In this document: positions 40,512-50,700 of the stretch, piece after piece
How positions within the stretch are numbered: position 1 is the first letter of the stretch
Layout: each line of letters opens with the position of its first letter
Assembly: GCA_964482405.1 (NCBI GenBank)
Contig: CAYZXH010000005.1
Location: forward strand, 1 to 51,734
Source: Zestomicrobium sp964482405
GTDB lineage: Archaea; Thermoproteota; Thermoprotei_A; Sulfolobales; NBVN01
Length of the DNA stretch: 51,734 bases
Reading direction: 5' to 3'
Translations under genes and position numbers: made by a program
The notes under the pieces: generated by a model
Seen by the model: only the letters and a program-made list of their open reading frames with translations
What the model was told of the DNA's origin: nothing
Database searches by the model: none

Positions 40512-40763
40512 CTACTTAGTACTCTTTTTCTCAACACATAGTTTCTCCTTGATGTACTTGAAGAACGAGGGGGGTGTCCACGCTATCCAAGCTGGGAATC
40601 TCTTCACGAAATCGTAAGCCTCCTCCCAGCTCTCAAGACCTAACTCACGCGTGAGTTCCTCGAGAGTTAGTGAGAATCTCATGTACTTGTATACCGTGCC
40701 CAAGACGTCCTCAGTAACCAGTACTTCCTTCCCGTTACTCAGCTTCACGGTCAGCTCACACAT
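40512..40763 (-). CDS. Hypothetical protein, 83 residues
   Basis: A small acidic-to-neutral protein with 'VKLSNGKEVLVTEDVLGTVYKYMRFSLTLEELTRELGLESWEEAYDFVKRF' (parts), suggesting a beta hairpin followed by a helical bundle. No family recognised. ATG start at 40763; a strong ATTTATAAG TATA element (40794-40803, minus strand) lies about 35 bases upstream. The open frame has convincing codon use. Confidence 0.6.
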   Translation of the reverse strand: MCELTVKLSNGKEVLVTEDVLGTVYKYMRFSLTLEELTRELGLESWEEAYDFVKRFPAWIAWTPPSFFKYIKEKLCVEKKSTK

Positions 40764-40832
40764 CTCCTAAACCCACAACAACTTTAGCATGAAGCTTATA
40801 AATATGTGGTCTTCGCGACCACGTGGCGCTTC

Positions 40833-40892
40833 AAGAAATCAGTAACACGAGCCCTCATCACGACCTCAGACGGTGACCACTCCTCATCTCCA
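40833..40892 (-). ncRNA. Box C/D sRNA, immediately downstream of tRNA-Lys(CTT), sRNA 3
   Basis: On the minus strand: C-like ATGAGGA (plus 40881-40887), 11-nt guide GTGGTCACCGT, D' CTGA (40866-40869), 4-nt spacer, perfect C' GTGATGA (40855-40861), 12-nt guide GGGCTCGTGTTA, D CTGA (40839-40842). The order, spacing and exact 12-nt D guide are diagnostic. It lies about 25 bases after the CCA of tRNA-Lys on the same strand, with no separate TATA box seen between them, so a joint tRNA-sRNA transcript is likely. No clear terminal stem. Targets not identified. Confidence 0.8.
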
Positions 40893-40917
40893 AACATCAT
40901 GTTAGTGTGTTTTGTGG

Positions 40918-41011
<94 letters not shown>

Positions 41012-41115
41012 TTCCTTTACAATGATTTACGAGAGTTTTTAAGTATTTACGCGTGTTCCGTGATTAAGAAATGAGTTTAAATATTATGTAACGACTAGAT
41101 AGTGTTTGGAGAGCA

Positions 41116-41664
41116 ATGATAAAGTCTTTGATGGACCTAGCTACGTACTATCACGAGTTGAGCCCTGTTAAGGTAGCTGTTTTTAGAGATTTAGGTAGGC
41201 TGTCAGTGGGGGAATCTACGGAGCTCTTAAGTAAAGGTGTTGAAGCCACGATTCCTTTCTGGCTAGCGGAGCTCTTGAGTAGGGATGGCTCGGTAGAGAT
41301 TAAGGAAAACACTCTGGAGACTCGTGACGTCGCCATGGCTTTAATAAGTGAGAAGGGGAGTGGTGAGAGGGATTTCACGAAGCTAAAACCTAGGTTCTAC
41401 CCTGAAGCACGCAGGCTCTTAAGTAAGGTGAGGGAAACTTCTCTGAAAGAACCTGAAGCCGCCGTCAGCTTAATCAAGCTTGAAAGCAATCTTGACGACT
41501 TGATTCAGTACAGGTTAAGGAAGTTAACCAAGATAGCGGTGTTGTCTAGGGAGGAGGAAGCCGATGAGTACATAGATAAGGTACTCATCGAGGAAGCTGT
41601 TTTCTTAAAGATCCTCAAAGCACTAATTAGCGAGTGGAGGTGGGCTATTAGTGGCCGAAAATAA
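41116..41664 (+). CDS. GINS complex subunit (GINS23)
   Basis: A 182-residue GINS protein. 'ELLSKGVEATIPFWLAELLSRDGSVEI' resembles the Psf2/Psf3 (GINS23) domain order, and the gene overlaps mcm by 14 bases, as gins23 does in Sulfolobus; GINS15 usually sits by primase. GINS links MCM to Cdc45/RecJ and primase in the replisome. A GAGTTTAAATATTA TATA element lies about 40 bases upstream. Sequence identity is low, so the 23 versus 15 assignment rests on context. Confidence 0.82.
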   Translation: MIKSLMDLATYYHELSPVKVAVFRDLGRLSVGESTELLSKGVEATIPFWLAELLSRDGSVEIKENTLETRDVAMALISEKGSGERDFTKLKPRFYPEARRLLSKVRETSLKEPEAAVSLIKLESNLDDLIQYRLRKLTKIAVLSREEEADEYIDKVLIEEAVFLKILKALISEWRWAISGRK

Positions 41665-43801
41665 TGAAGCCGAGAGTCTGGAAGTGCGTGAGGAAATCAT
41701 AGAGCATAAGGTAGACGTAGAGCTCATCAAGTCTTTCTTAAGTAACTTCAAGAGCGGTGACGGCTCCTTCAAGTATAAGGAAAGGATAAGGAGGATGATA
41801 AGAGAGGGGGGTAAGTCTCTGCTGATAGATTACGAGGATCTAGCGACGTATGACGTTAACCTCATAGAATTCATAGAGAGAAACCCTGACGAAGCTTTCG
41901 ATGCATTCAACAAGGCTTTAAGAGACTTAATAAGGGGTGAGTACCCCGAATACGCTGAAAAACACGAGAAGTTTTACGTTAGACTTAACGGTTGGGTGAG
42001 GACCACAACCATAAGAGGGGTTACCAGCGACTACCTAGGGAAGCTAATAGCTGTTGAAGGCGTTATCGTTAAGGCAACACCACGTAAGAGCAAGCTCTAT
42101 AAAGCTCTGTACGTGCACATACTATTAAACGGCGAGAAACACGAGTTTTGGTGGCCGCCTGAGGAGAGGGAGGAGCTGAGAGATGAGTTGGAGAGACCTC
42201 CGTACTGCCCTGTCTGCGTCAGCGAGGTATCCGAGGAGGAACGTTTTAGGAGAGGAACTATCAAGTTAGAGCCTGAACGCTCTAAGTATAAGGATTGGCA
42301 ACTAGTAGTTATTCAGGAAAGGCCTGAGGAGGTCCCTGCAGGCCAGATACCTAGGTCTATAGAAGTAATCTTGACAGACGACTTGGTGGATGCCGCCAGA
42401 CCCGGCGACAGAGTCACAGTGATAGGTGTGGTTAGACTGGGTAGGCCTGGTACCAGATCAAGCAAGTTTGAGAGAATCACCTACACACCATACATTGAAG
42501 CCAACAACGTCGTCGTCGCTCAGAGACTACTCGAAGAACTAAAACTTAGTGCTGAAGATGAGGCTAAGATAATTGAGCTTTCTCGAGACCCCTTAATAAG
42601 ACGTAGGATAATAGCTAGCATAGCCCCGACGATTTACGGGATGTGGGACGAGAAAGAAGCCATAGCGTTAGCGTTATTCGGCGGTAACTCCAAGATCACG
42701 CGTGACGGGACCAGGCTGAGGGGCGACGTGCACGTCCTCATGGTGGGGGATCCGGGGACGGCTAAATCACAACTACTCCAATACGCTGCCAGGATAGCTC
42801 CCAGAGGGATATACACCACGGGTAAAGGCTCTAGCGCTGCAGGTCTTACGGCCGCGGTAGTTAAGGATAAGCAGACCGGCGAGTACTTCTTGGAGGCCGG
42901 GGCAATGGTCTTAGCTGACGGGGGGATAGTGAGTATTGATGAGATCGATAAGATGCGTGACGAGGATAGGGTAGCTATCCATGAAGCTATGGAGCAAGGC
43001 ACCGTAAGCATAGCTAAGGCAGGAATAGTTGCTAGGCTAAATGCTAGGACGACGGTGATAGCTGCCGGGAACCCTAAGAGAGGTAGGTACGTAAGCAGTG
43101 AGAGCATAGCTGAGAATATCGACTTACCGGTAACGATACTCTCAAGATTTGATCTGATATTTGTGGTGAGAGACCTGCCTAACTTAGTGAAGGACACATC
43201 GTTATCGAGCTATGTCCTGAAAACTCATGAGAAAGCCGGTTACGTTGAGTCGGAGATTCCGCCAGACCTCCTGCGTAAGTACATAGCTTACGCGAGAAAA
43301 TACGTGAAACCAGAACTAACCGAGGAAGCTGAGAGAATAATTAAGGAGTACTACATAGAGTTAAGAAAGAAGAGTGCTGAAAGGGAGGATGTCCCTCTAG
43401 CTATAACAACTAGGCAGTTAGAGGCACTCATCAGGCTCGCGGAGGCACACGCCAAGATGAAGCTGAAGAATAAGGTAGAGGCTGAGGACGCCGTAGAGGC
43501 TGTGAGGTTAATGAACTCTGTCTTAGAGCAGGTTGGGATGGACGTTGAGACCGGAACGATAGACGTGGACTTAATAATGACCGGTAAGACTAAGAGCATG
43601 CGTGATAAGGAAGTCACGGTCATCAAATTAATAAGGGAGATCATAGAGTCCGGTGAGGAATGCGTTAAGTATAAGGAATTACGTAAGAAGGCCTCAGAGT
43701 ACGGGATAGACGAGGAGGTTCTTGAGAAAATAATCAGGAATCTGAGACGTAATGGTGAGATCTACGAGCCTAAAGCGTCGTGTTACGCAATAACCGATTA
43801 A
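41651..43801 (+). CDS. mcm: Replicative DNA helicase MCM
   Basis: A 716-residue MCM. The N-terminal domain includes the zinc-binding 'CPVC' region, and the AAA+ core has Walker A GDPGTAKSQLLQ (near residue 365), Walker B 'GGIVSIDEIDKM', sensor 1 'AAGNPKRGRYV' and the arginine finger in 'LSRFDLIFVV'. The C-terminal winged helix is present ('GEECVKYKELRKKASEYGIDEEV'). GTG start behind GGAGGTG within the GINS23 coding end, so translation is coupled. The archaeal replicative helicase. Confidence 0.98.
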   Translation: MAENNEAESLEVREEIIEHKVDVELIKSFLSNFKSGDGSFKYKERIRRMIREGGKSLLIDYEDLATYDVNLIEFIERNPDEAFDAFNKALRDLIRGEYPEYAEKHEKFYVRLNGWVRTTTIRGVTSDYLGKLIAVEGVIVKATPRKSKLYKALYVHILLNGEKHEFWWPPEEREELRDELERPPYCPVCVSEVSEEERFRRGTIKLEPERSKYKDWQLVVIQERPEEVPAGQIPRSIEVILTDDLVDAARPGDRVTVIGVVRLGRPGTRSSKFERITYTPYIEANNVVVAQRLLEELKLSAEDEAKIIELSRDPLIRRRIIASIAPTIYGMWDEKEAIALALFGGNSKITRDGTRLRGDVHVLMVGDPGTAKSQLLQYAARIAPRGIYTTGKGSSAAGLTAAVVKDKQTGEYFLEAGAMVLADGGIVSIDEIDKMRDEDRVAIHEAMEQGTVSIAKAGIVARLNARTTVIAAGNPKRGRYVSSESIAENIDLPVTILSRFDLIFVVRDLPNLVKDTSLSSYVLKTHEKAGYVESEIPPDLLRKYIAYARKYVKPELTEEAERIIKEYYIELRKKSAEREDVPLAITTRQLEALIRLAEAHAKMKLKNKVEAEDAVEAVRLMNSVLEQVGMDVETGTIDVDLIMTGKTKSMRDKEVTVIKLIREIIESGEECVKYKELRKKASEYGIDEEVLEKIIRNLRRNGEIYEPKASCYAITD

Positions 43802-43876
43802 GAGCAAGTTCCTTAAGTAGTTGCGGAGCCCACGCACAGGGTTTGAGTCATGTGTGTTAGGTTAGTGAAAAAATAC

Positions 43877-44821
43877 TTAAGCTTCAACAGGTCCTATGAC
43901 TTCCTTCCCAGCCAGTCTATTTATGTAAGCTACCTGTTCATCAACGAACTTCTGTATGATGCTGATTTCCTCATCCGTGAGATGCCTGAACCTTCCCTGA
44001 AGCTTCAGGTACTCCCTCACGGGTTTCCTCTTAGGTACAGGGGTAGTCACATTTAAGACGCCGTTTTCTATCTCGTAGTTAATCCACATGCCTGTCTGTA
44101 CAGCCATCTTAGCTATCGTTATAGTTAGCGCCGGCTCATACCTCCAACCAGGTACGCAGGGAGAGAACGCATGTATTAGCTTAGGCCCTTTAATACTCAT
44201 AGCCTTACTTACCTTAACGTAGAGGTCTGGTAGGTAGGCTGGGTTCACCGTGGCTACGTACGGAACCCTATGAGCTAGAGCTATCCCTATAATATCCTTT
44301 TTACGTCTCCACTCACCGTGCCATACCTTCCCTACAGGTGTTGTAGTGGTCCAAGCACCGAACGGTGTGGCTCCGCTTCTCTGAATACCCGTGTTCATGT
44401 AAGCTTCGTTATCATAAACTATGTAGAGGATATCATGACCTCTCTCAAGCATCCCTGAAAGTGCTTGAATACCTATGTCGAAAGTGCCGCCGTCACCTCC
44501 TATAGCCACAACCTTCACCTCCTTCCCAGAAGGCAACTGCCCTTTCCTCTTAAGCACCTTAATAGCTGCCTCAATCCCTGAAGCACCGGCCGCGGCGTTC
44601 TCGAACGCTATGTGCAGCCATGGATTCATCCATGAAGTCTCAGGATATAGCGTGGTGGTGACCTCAACGCACCCAGTTGCTTGAACTATTATCGTATCCT
44701 TAGGTAACGCCTTAGTTATGTGCCGCATCAGTATGGCCGCGCCGCAACCTTGACACATCCTGTGACCGGGCGCGAACCTCTCCTCACGAGGTAGATCCCT
44801 GATAGTTAACGTTTTACTCAT
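43877..44821 (-). CDS. porB: 2-oxoacid:ferredoxin oxidoreductase, beta subunit
   Basis: A 314-residue beta subunit. It carries the thiamine diphosphate motif 'IGGDGGTFDIGIQALSGML...YDNEAYMNTG' and the 'CQGCGAA' cysteines of an iron-sulfur site. The last gene of the four-gene gamma-delta-alpha-beta operon; it overlaps porA by 4 bases. The enzyme oxidises a 2-oxoacid (pyruvate most likely, from subunit arrangement) to acyl-CoA and reduces ferredoxin in the cytoplasm. Confidence 0.96.
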   Translation of the reverse strand: MSKTLTIRDLPREERFAPGHRMCQGCGAAILMRHITKALPKDTIIVQATGCVEVTTTLYPETSWMNPWLHIAFENAAAGASGIEAAIKVLKRKGQLPSGKEVKVVAIGGDGGTFDIGIQALSGMLERGHDILYIVYDNEAYMNTGIQRSGATPFGAWTTTTPVGKVWHGEWRRKKDIIGIALAHRVPYVATVNPAYLPDLYVKVSKAMSIKGPKLIHAFSPCVPGWRYEPALTITIAKMAVQTGMWINYEIENGVLNVTTPVPKRKPVREYLKLQGRFRHLTDEEISIIQKFVDEQVAYINRLAGKEVIGPVEA

Positions 44822-46005
44822 TCTCTCACCCCAATAAACAGAGGTTCTTTAGGTAGTTCAGAGGAGGGCTTGTCCTTAAGCTCAGAGAGCTTGCCGAACA
44901 TCAAGCCTATGTGTTCGTGCGTCACAGGCCTCCCGCCAAGGCCGGAAACGAAACTCAAAGTCTTGGCGTCGACCCCGTGCTTACGCAGCGTCGCAACCAC
45001 CTCTGAGTGCAGAGGTCCTGGGGACGCGGAACCAGGTATTAAAGCTCTATCAATAACGCCGACAATCTTAACACCCTCAAGGTACTTAGCTATCAAGTCC
45101 TCCGGGAACGGTCTGTAGAGCTTTATTTTGAGTACTCCTGCTCTAGAATCCTTACCTCTAACCCTACTCAAGTAAGCTTTAATGTTGCCTACCACGTGAC
45201 CCATAGCTACTAACACTACTTCAGGATTCTCGTCACCGAAGTACTCAACCGCGCCATACCTCCTACCAAACACTTTAGCAAACTCTTCAACGCTTTTCTC
45301 GAAGACCTCCCTTGACTTCTTCATAGCTTCATATTGTTGCCTCTTAAACTCGAAATACCATTGCGGGTCCCCTAAAGCACCGATGGTTACGGGCTTGTCA
45401 GGGTCTAAGGTAAACCAAGTCTTTCTCTTCGGCGCGAAACTCAACGCATCCTCCCTCTCGATGACCTCAATAGGCTCGATAGTGTGGGTCATGAAGTACC
45501 CGTCAAGAGCCGTTGCCACTGGCAGGAGCACCTCCGGATCTTCCGCGATTCTGTAAGCAAGTATGACGTCGTCGTGCGCTTCCTGATTATTCTCCGCCAT
45601 CATCATGACCCAGCCAGTGTCTGAGACTGCCATGAAATCGCTATGGTCGTTCCATATATTTATAGGTGCTGAGAGAGCTCTCGTCGCTACGGTCATGACG
45701 ATAGGTAATCTAAGCGAGGAAGCTATGAACATTATCTCATACATTAGGACTATCCCCTGCGAAGACGACGCAGTATAAACTCTGGCACCGGCGGCTGACG
45801 CTCCGACAGCTGCTGAAAGCGCTGAGTGCTCGGACTCCACGTGAATCATTTCAGCATCTAGTTCACCGTTAGCTATGAACTCCGCTAACTTCTCAACTAT
45901 CGTGGTCTGAGGCGTTATGGGGTACGCGGAAATCACGTCCACATCCGCTGACTTAACAGCGTATGCTACGGCTGAATTACCTGAGAGCGGAACTATCTTA
46001 CCCAC
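44818..46005 (-). CDS. porA: 2-oxoacid:ferredoxin oxidoreductase, alpha subunit
   Basis: A 395-residue alpha subunit with the family start 'PLSGNSAVAYAVKSADVDVISAYPITPQTTIVEKL', the 'MIHVESEHSALSAAVGASAAGARVYTASSSQG' region and the C-terminal 'SGLGGRPVTHEHI'. It contributes to the substrate pocket and transketolase-like fold. It starts directly after porD and overlaps porB. Confidence 0.96.
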   Translation of the reverse strand: MGKIVPLSGNSAVAYAVKSADVDVISAYPITPQTTIVEKLAEFIANGELDAEMIHVESEHSALSAAVGASAAGARVYTASSSQGIVLMYEIMFIASSLRLPIVMTVATRALSAPINIWNDHSDFMAVSDTGWVMMMAENNQEAHDDVILAYRIAEDPEVLLPVATALDGYFMTHTIEPIEVIEREDALSFAPKRKTWFTLDPDKPVTIGALGDPQWYFEFKRQQYEAMKKSREVFEKSVEEFAKVFGRRYGAVEYFGDENPEVVLVAMGHVVGNIKAYLSRVRGKDSRAGVLKIKLYRPFPEDLIAKYLEGVKIVGVIDRALIPGSASPGPLHSEVVATLRKHGVDAKTLSFVSGLGGRPVTHEHIGLMFGKLSELKDKPSSELPKEPLFIGVRE

Positions 46006-46326
46006 TTACCTCACCTCAGGAACCATCTCTATAGCTTTAACAGGGCATTCCTGCGCGCATATACCGCAACCCTTACAGTAATCGTAATCTACCATGTAGG
46101 TGATCTCGTACCTCCTGTTAGTTGAGGTAACATAGGGTTTATCAACCTCCAGTATCGCTGGTTCCGGGCAGTAAGACCAGCATATGCGGCACCTGATGCA
46201 CTTGTCTTGGTTTATGACGGGTTTTAAAGTCCTCCACTCATGGGTTTTGTAACGCCTTGAAGATCCAGGCTCTAATATTACCGCACCTATCGGTAATTCC
46301 TTCCATGAAGGCAATCTACCACTCAC
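46006..46326 (-). CDS. porD: 2-oxoacid:ferredoxin oxidoreductase, delta (ferredoxin) subunit
   Basis: A 106-residue ferredoxin-like subunit with two 4Fe-4S motifs: CIRCRICWSYCPEP and CKGCGICAQECPVKA. It passes electrons from the thiamine centre to external ferredoxin. It overlaps porG by 4 bases and abuts porA. Confidence 0.96.
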   Translation of the reverse strand: MSGRLPSWKELPIGAVILEPGSSRRYKTHEWRTLKPVINQDKCIRCRICWSYCPEPAILEVDKPYVTSTNRRYEITYMVDYDYCKGCGICAQECPVKAIEMVPEVR

Positions 46327-46889
46327 GGTCTCATCACCTTAAGTAACCTATACGACTCATTAATTAAGTGTATGTTGGCTTCAGCTAACCTCTCGGGAAA
46401 CCTCTCCTTAACTACCTCCACCACGTTACTCAACGGTATTATATTGGTAGCAGCCACCAAAGCCCCTATCATAGCCGTGTTAACGATAGGCAATTTAAAC
46501 ACATTCATCGCTATACTCGTCGCGTCAACGGTCGCCACAGTAATTCTTAAGCGCCTTAAATCCGCTATCTGATCCAGTATCTCCGAAGGATCCTTAGTAG
46601 TGTTAGCTATTAGGTAACCGCCCTCCTTCAACCCGGCGAGAACTCGAGGCGACGATATCATGAAAGGATCTAAAACCACAACGACATCCGGGTTGGTTAT
46701 GGGGGTCCTGTCATAGATGATTTCCCTATCAATCCTAGTATATGCGGTGACCGGAGCACCCCTCCTCTCCGCACCGAATTCAGGGAATGCTAGAGCGTAG
46801 AACCCCGCCTTGATAGCTGCGGAGGCCGTTATATCGGCGGCCGTGACAGCACCCATGCCGCCACGCCCATGCCACCTAATCTCGAACAT
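46323..46889 (-). CDS. porG: 2-oxoacid:ferredoxin oxidoreductase, gamma subunit
   Basis: A 188-residue gamma subunit. 'EIRWHGRGGMGAVTAADITASAAIKAGFYALAFPEFGAERRGAPVTAY' is the signature (in part HGRGGMG), and 'NPDVVVVLDPF' follows. First gene of the por operon. A/T-rich TATA-like elements (CTATTTATTAAAG and GAGTATATTTG, minus strand) lie within 50 bases upstream. Confidence 0.96.
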   Translation of the reverse strand: MFEIRWHGRGGMGAVTAADITASAAIKAGFYALAFPEFGAERRGAPVTAYTRIDREIIYDRTPITNPDVVVVLDPFMISSPRVLAGLKEGGYLIANTTKDPSEILDQIADLRRLRITVATVDATSIAMNVFKLPIVNTAMIGALVAATNIIPLSNVVEVVKERFPERLAEANIHLINESYRLLKVMRP

Positions 46890-46959
46890 CTTATGTAAAC
46901 CCCAAATATACTCTACACTCTTTAATAAATAGGCCCTTCAATCAAGGAAAGCCAAGTTT

Positions 46960-47766
46960 TTACGGTAGGTCCCTATAAGAAGGGTGGATCCTCATTTCCC
47001 TGATGAGTTTTAAGTATTTCCGTACTAGATCCAGCCTTATCGAGCGATCCAGCCTCTCTATCTCGACCTCGAAGACTGCCGGCTCGTAATCATTATAAAA
47101 ATCAACTACTTCGCCAGAACTATTGACTAGGAAGGTTGGTTGCTGAACCCTCTTACTAGCTAGGTAACCCCCTAACCCAACGAGTGGTATGTTGTTCTCC
47201 ACCGCTCTCACAACACCTAACTTAAGAGTTAGGTCCGGGTCACGCTCTGTTAGTAACGGCGGGCTAACAGCCACTATAGCGTCGCTCCCCAAAAACTTGC
47301 ATATTCTCGCCGCTTCAGGAACCTCAAGTTCATTTAAGTAAATAAAACATAGTTTAATCCCGCTAACCTCGAATACCTCTGGAGTCTTATTCGATGATAT
47401 CTTGTCGTTGATGGGCAGTATGTTACCTGCTTTAAAGACCGGCTGCCCTAGAGGGGGTATTATAGCTGTAGAGAAATGTGCTTTAGCACCTCCCTTCCTA
47501 ATTAGGGGAGTTATTATGATGGAGACATTCCTTCTCCTAACTACGTTAAGCAATTTCTTAGTAATGTTTCTCACGTAATTCCTATAGTTACTATACCTCT
47601 TACGCCCATTAATGAAGTCGTAAAGAGAGGTTACTGAGGAGAGGCATAAGAGTAAGGATACGTTACTCGATATCTGCTCCAAGACATCACTTATAGTTTC
47701 CGCGTACATCCTAGAACTGGTACTTAAGTCTAGCCTCACTACAGCGACCGTTCTCCTATAACTCAT
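46960..47766 (-). CDS. Nitrilase-fold (carbon-nitrogen hydrolase-like) protein, active site doubtful
   Basis: A 268-residue protein with the pattern of the nitrilase superfamily: 'AHFSTAIIPPLGQPVFKAGNILP' (K112 in the lysine position), 'GIKLCFIYLNELEVPEAARICKFLGSDAIVAVSPP' (C140 near the nucleophile position) and 'NNIPLVGLGGYL'. However, the usual glutamate (in 'FPE' near residue 40) is absent; the sequence there is LLLCLSSV. Spacing from C140 to PE is also longer than normal. It may be non-catalytic. It starts 11 bases inside the reverse gyrase coding end and is probably co-translated with it. Confidence 0.65.
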   Translation of the reverse strand: MSYRRTVAVVRLDLSTSSRMYAETISDVLEQISSNVSLLLCLSSVTSLYDFINGRKRYSNYRNYVRNITKKLLNVVRRRNVSIIITPLIRKGGAKAHFSTAIIPPLGQPVFKAGNILPINDKISSNKTPEVFEVSGIKLCFIYLNELEVPEAARICKFLGSDAIVAVSPPLLTERDPDLTLKLGVVRAVENNIPLVGLGGYLASKRVQQPTFLVNSSGEVVDFYNDYEPAVFEVEIERLDRSIRLDLVRKYLKLIREMRIHPSYRDLP

Positions 47767-50700
47767 ACCCAGTCACTCCAAGTAATTCGTTAGTTCTTAG
47801 CTCCTCGTATAATTCCCTGAGCAAGTCGTTATAAAGAGAGTCATCACTTTCCACACTACTCATCTTGCTCTCTAGAACTCTAGTCCTCTCTTCACTAACT
47901 AAGCGAGCATACTTCTCTGTAAGATAGTTATACACCTCCCTACCCAGCAACGACGGTATTAGCTCCCCCCTCCTCTTAGAGAACGCATACCTACGCTTAA
48001 GTATGGTCTCAACTATTTTAGCGTAGGTGGAAGGTCTTCCAATACCTCTCTCCTTCATGGTCCTCACGACAGACGCTTCAGTGTGTAAGGGTACCTCATA
48101 TACTGACTCAACGTAATACTTGAAGTCAGAACCCTCAGAACTGTAAAGACCGTCGTCAGGAACTTGATAGACCCTCAAGCTCTTAAGAACTTTATTAAAC
48201 CCATCGAAAACAACCTCAGATATTATCTCCTTACTAATAGGCGGTAACTCAAAATGTCTTGAGTCTCCGGTAATCACCTCTACACGGAATTCCACACTCC
48301 TCTTCCTAACCAAAGCCTTAGACATTTGAGACGCGATAAATCTCCTGAATATTATGTCGTAAACCCTGAAATGCGTGTTATGAAGCCTCCTAGGAATCTC
48401 TATAACACCCTCACTAATTAACTCCCTAAGCGTCTCGGCATCGATAGGCCTCGTAGGCCTTATACACTCGTGAGCTCCGCCAACACCCCAAACTCTTCCC
48501 TCAAAAAACTTATCCCATGACTCGCCGAGCTTCTCGCTTAAATACTCTCGCGCGACCTTAATCCCTGCGTCCGAAACCCTCACGCTATCAGTCCTATGGT
48601 AAGTTATCAACCCAAACTCGAAAAGCTCTTGTAAAACCTTCATTACCTGAGACGCCGAGATACCTAGAATGCTTGAGATTTCTGAGAGCGCTGTGTCTGT
48701 AGTGTAGGGTGGCGGCGGACTCACCAGTTCTTCAGACACTCCACGACTCCTGACATCAATCCGAACCTCAATAACGTTATCTTGAGTAATCAAGTCTCTC
48801 AAGCTTTCAGGAACTTTAGCCATTATCTTCGAGTCCTTAAAGTGAAAAACGAGGTACTTAGACAAGGATCTACGGTGCTTCTCATAACTTTCTATGATCC
48901 ACCCTAGAACAGGGCTCTGAACCCTCCCAGCACTTAATCTCTTATAAGACTCCCTATACTTACTGCAGAGAACTAAGTACTTACTGACCCTCCTAGGCCT
49001 GGAACCACCGGGTTCTTGATGTGTTGACGTGAGTCTAGAGCAGAAGTAGTTCTTCCAGAAATCGCTTTGCAGCTTGCCGGAGAGCGAGAAACCTATCCAC
49101 CTGTCCTCAATCCTCCTGAGGAGTTGCGCCTTAACGAGTCTGAAGTTGAGGTCGCGAGGACTGCTTAAAGCTTGAGTCACCGCCTTACGAGTTACTTCAT
49201 GAAACTCTACCCTCTTTATGTTTCTATTGTAAGGAGTTAAGACTTGGTAGAGGTCGTACGCTATCTTCTCGCCCTCAGTATCCGGGTCAGTAGCTATTAA
49301 AACCTCGTCAACTTCGTAAGCCACCTCCCTCAACGACCGAATAATGTCCGAGGAACTTAAGACGTCTTCCGAGCCGCAGAGGGGGCATGCGACGCGGTTC
49401 TCTAATGTCGCGAACTGGTGACCACACCTTACACACCTCTTTATTGGGGCGAAAACAGGGATAAACGAAGACTCGTTAGTTTCTCCACGATATAGAACAC
49501 CGTATACGTAACTAGCTGGATCTACCCCCTCAACACCTCGATCAGTTATTAACTCATAAACGTGGCCGCCGCTAGCGGTTATCAATAAGGTGTAATTACC
49601 TAGGTTTACCTCATAAACCCTAAGCCTCCCATACTCTTTGACACTGGGCTTCCCGAACATGCGAGCTATCGTTCTAGCCTTATTAGGTGACTCAACGACC
49701 ATGAGAGCGGTCTTAAGCTCTATCCTCCTTCCCAAATCGTAGATTAACTCGCCCCTGCCAATAGCTAAGATCTCCTCACGTGTGCGATTTATCTCGTTAA
49801 TCACCTGATTTAAGTCAATCTCCTGCAGATTCTTAAACTCGAACTCCCCTGTAAGTAACTTAAGCCTTCTCTCAAGAGCTCTTAAGAGTTTCTCGTTCCA
49901 GGTCACCACGACTGAGAGACCTTTACTCACCCCACCCAAGTAGAGCCTGGAAGTCCTCCCACTAGCTTGGATGTAGGTTGGGGCGTCAGGTATTAAGACG
50001 TAGAGCGCCTCCCCCTCCCTAGCAACAACGACTTCAGGGTGCTTAATCAAGCTCTCCACGATAGCCTCATCCTTCAGTAACTCGTGAACCTTAGCGTAGA
50101 CCTCCATGAAGAGTTTCTCGCTTACTGTCTGAGGACTCCTAACCCCCTCCAACACCTCATTAACTACCTTAAGGAAGTAACTCCCAGACCTCCTCAAAAT
50201 CCTCCTTAACCTCACGAAAGCGTTTTCCAGGAAACTCTTATCATCCGGGTTCACGACAACATCTCTTAACAAAGGAATGAGTCTTAACACGTCGGTAACG
50301 CTCAACCTCTTGAGTCTGAGATTAATTTTATGTCTGGGCACATCAACGAATATGGCGTACCTTATCCTAGTCGGTAAGTCAATACCTCTAACTAACACTC
50401 CGTAGTAGGTAGCTACCCCGACCAAGACATCTACGAGTCCTGAATTAAAGTCTTCTAGAGTCTTTATTTTCCTGCTGTGCATAGCCTCAGCGACTATGCC
50501 TCGCGACCTAAGCTTAGAAGCCAGCTCCTCAGCAAACCCTATACCTAAGTCGACAGGAACGTAGATTAAGCCTCCACCACCCAGACTCTCTCTTACCAAC
50601 CTCGTAACTTCCTCGACAGCCTCCTCTAAGTCTCTGACCTTAAGATACGTATCCTCAATATTCCTTATTAGCTCCGGCCTAGCACCTATCTCAAACCCTA

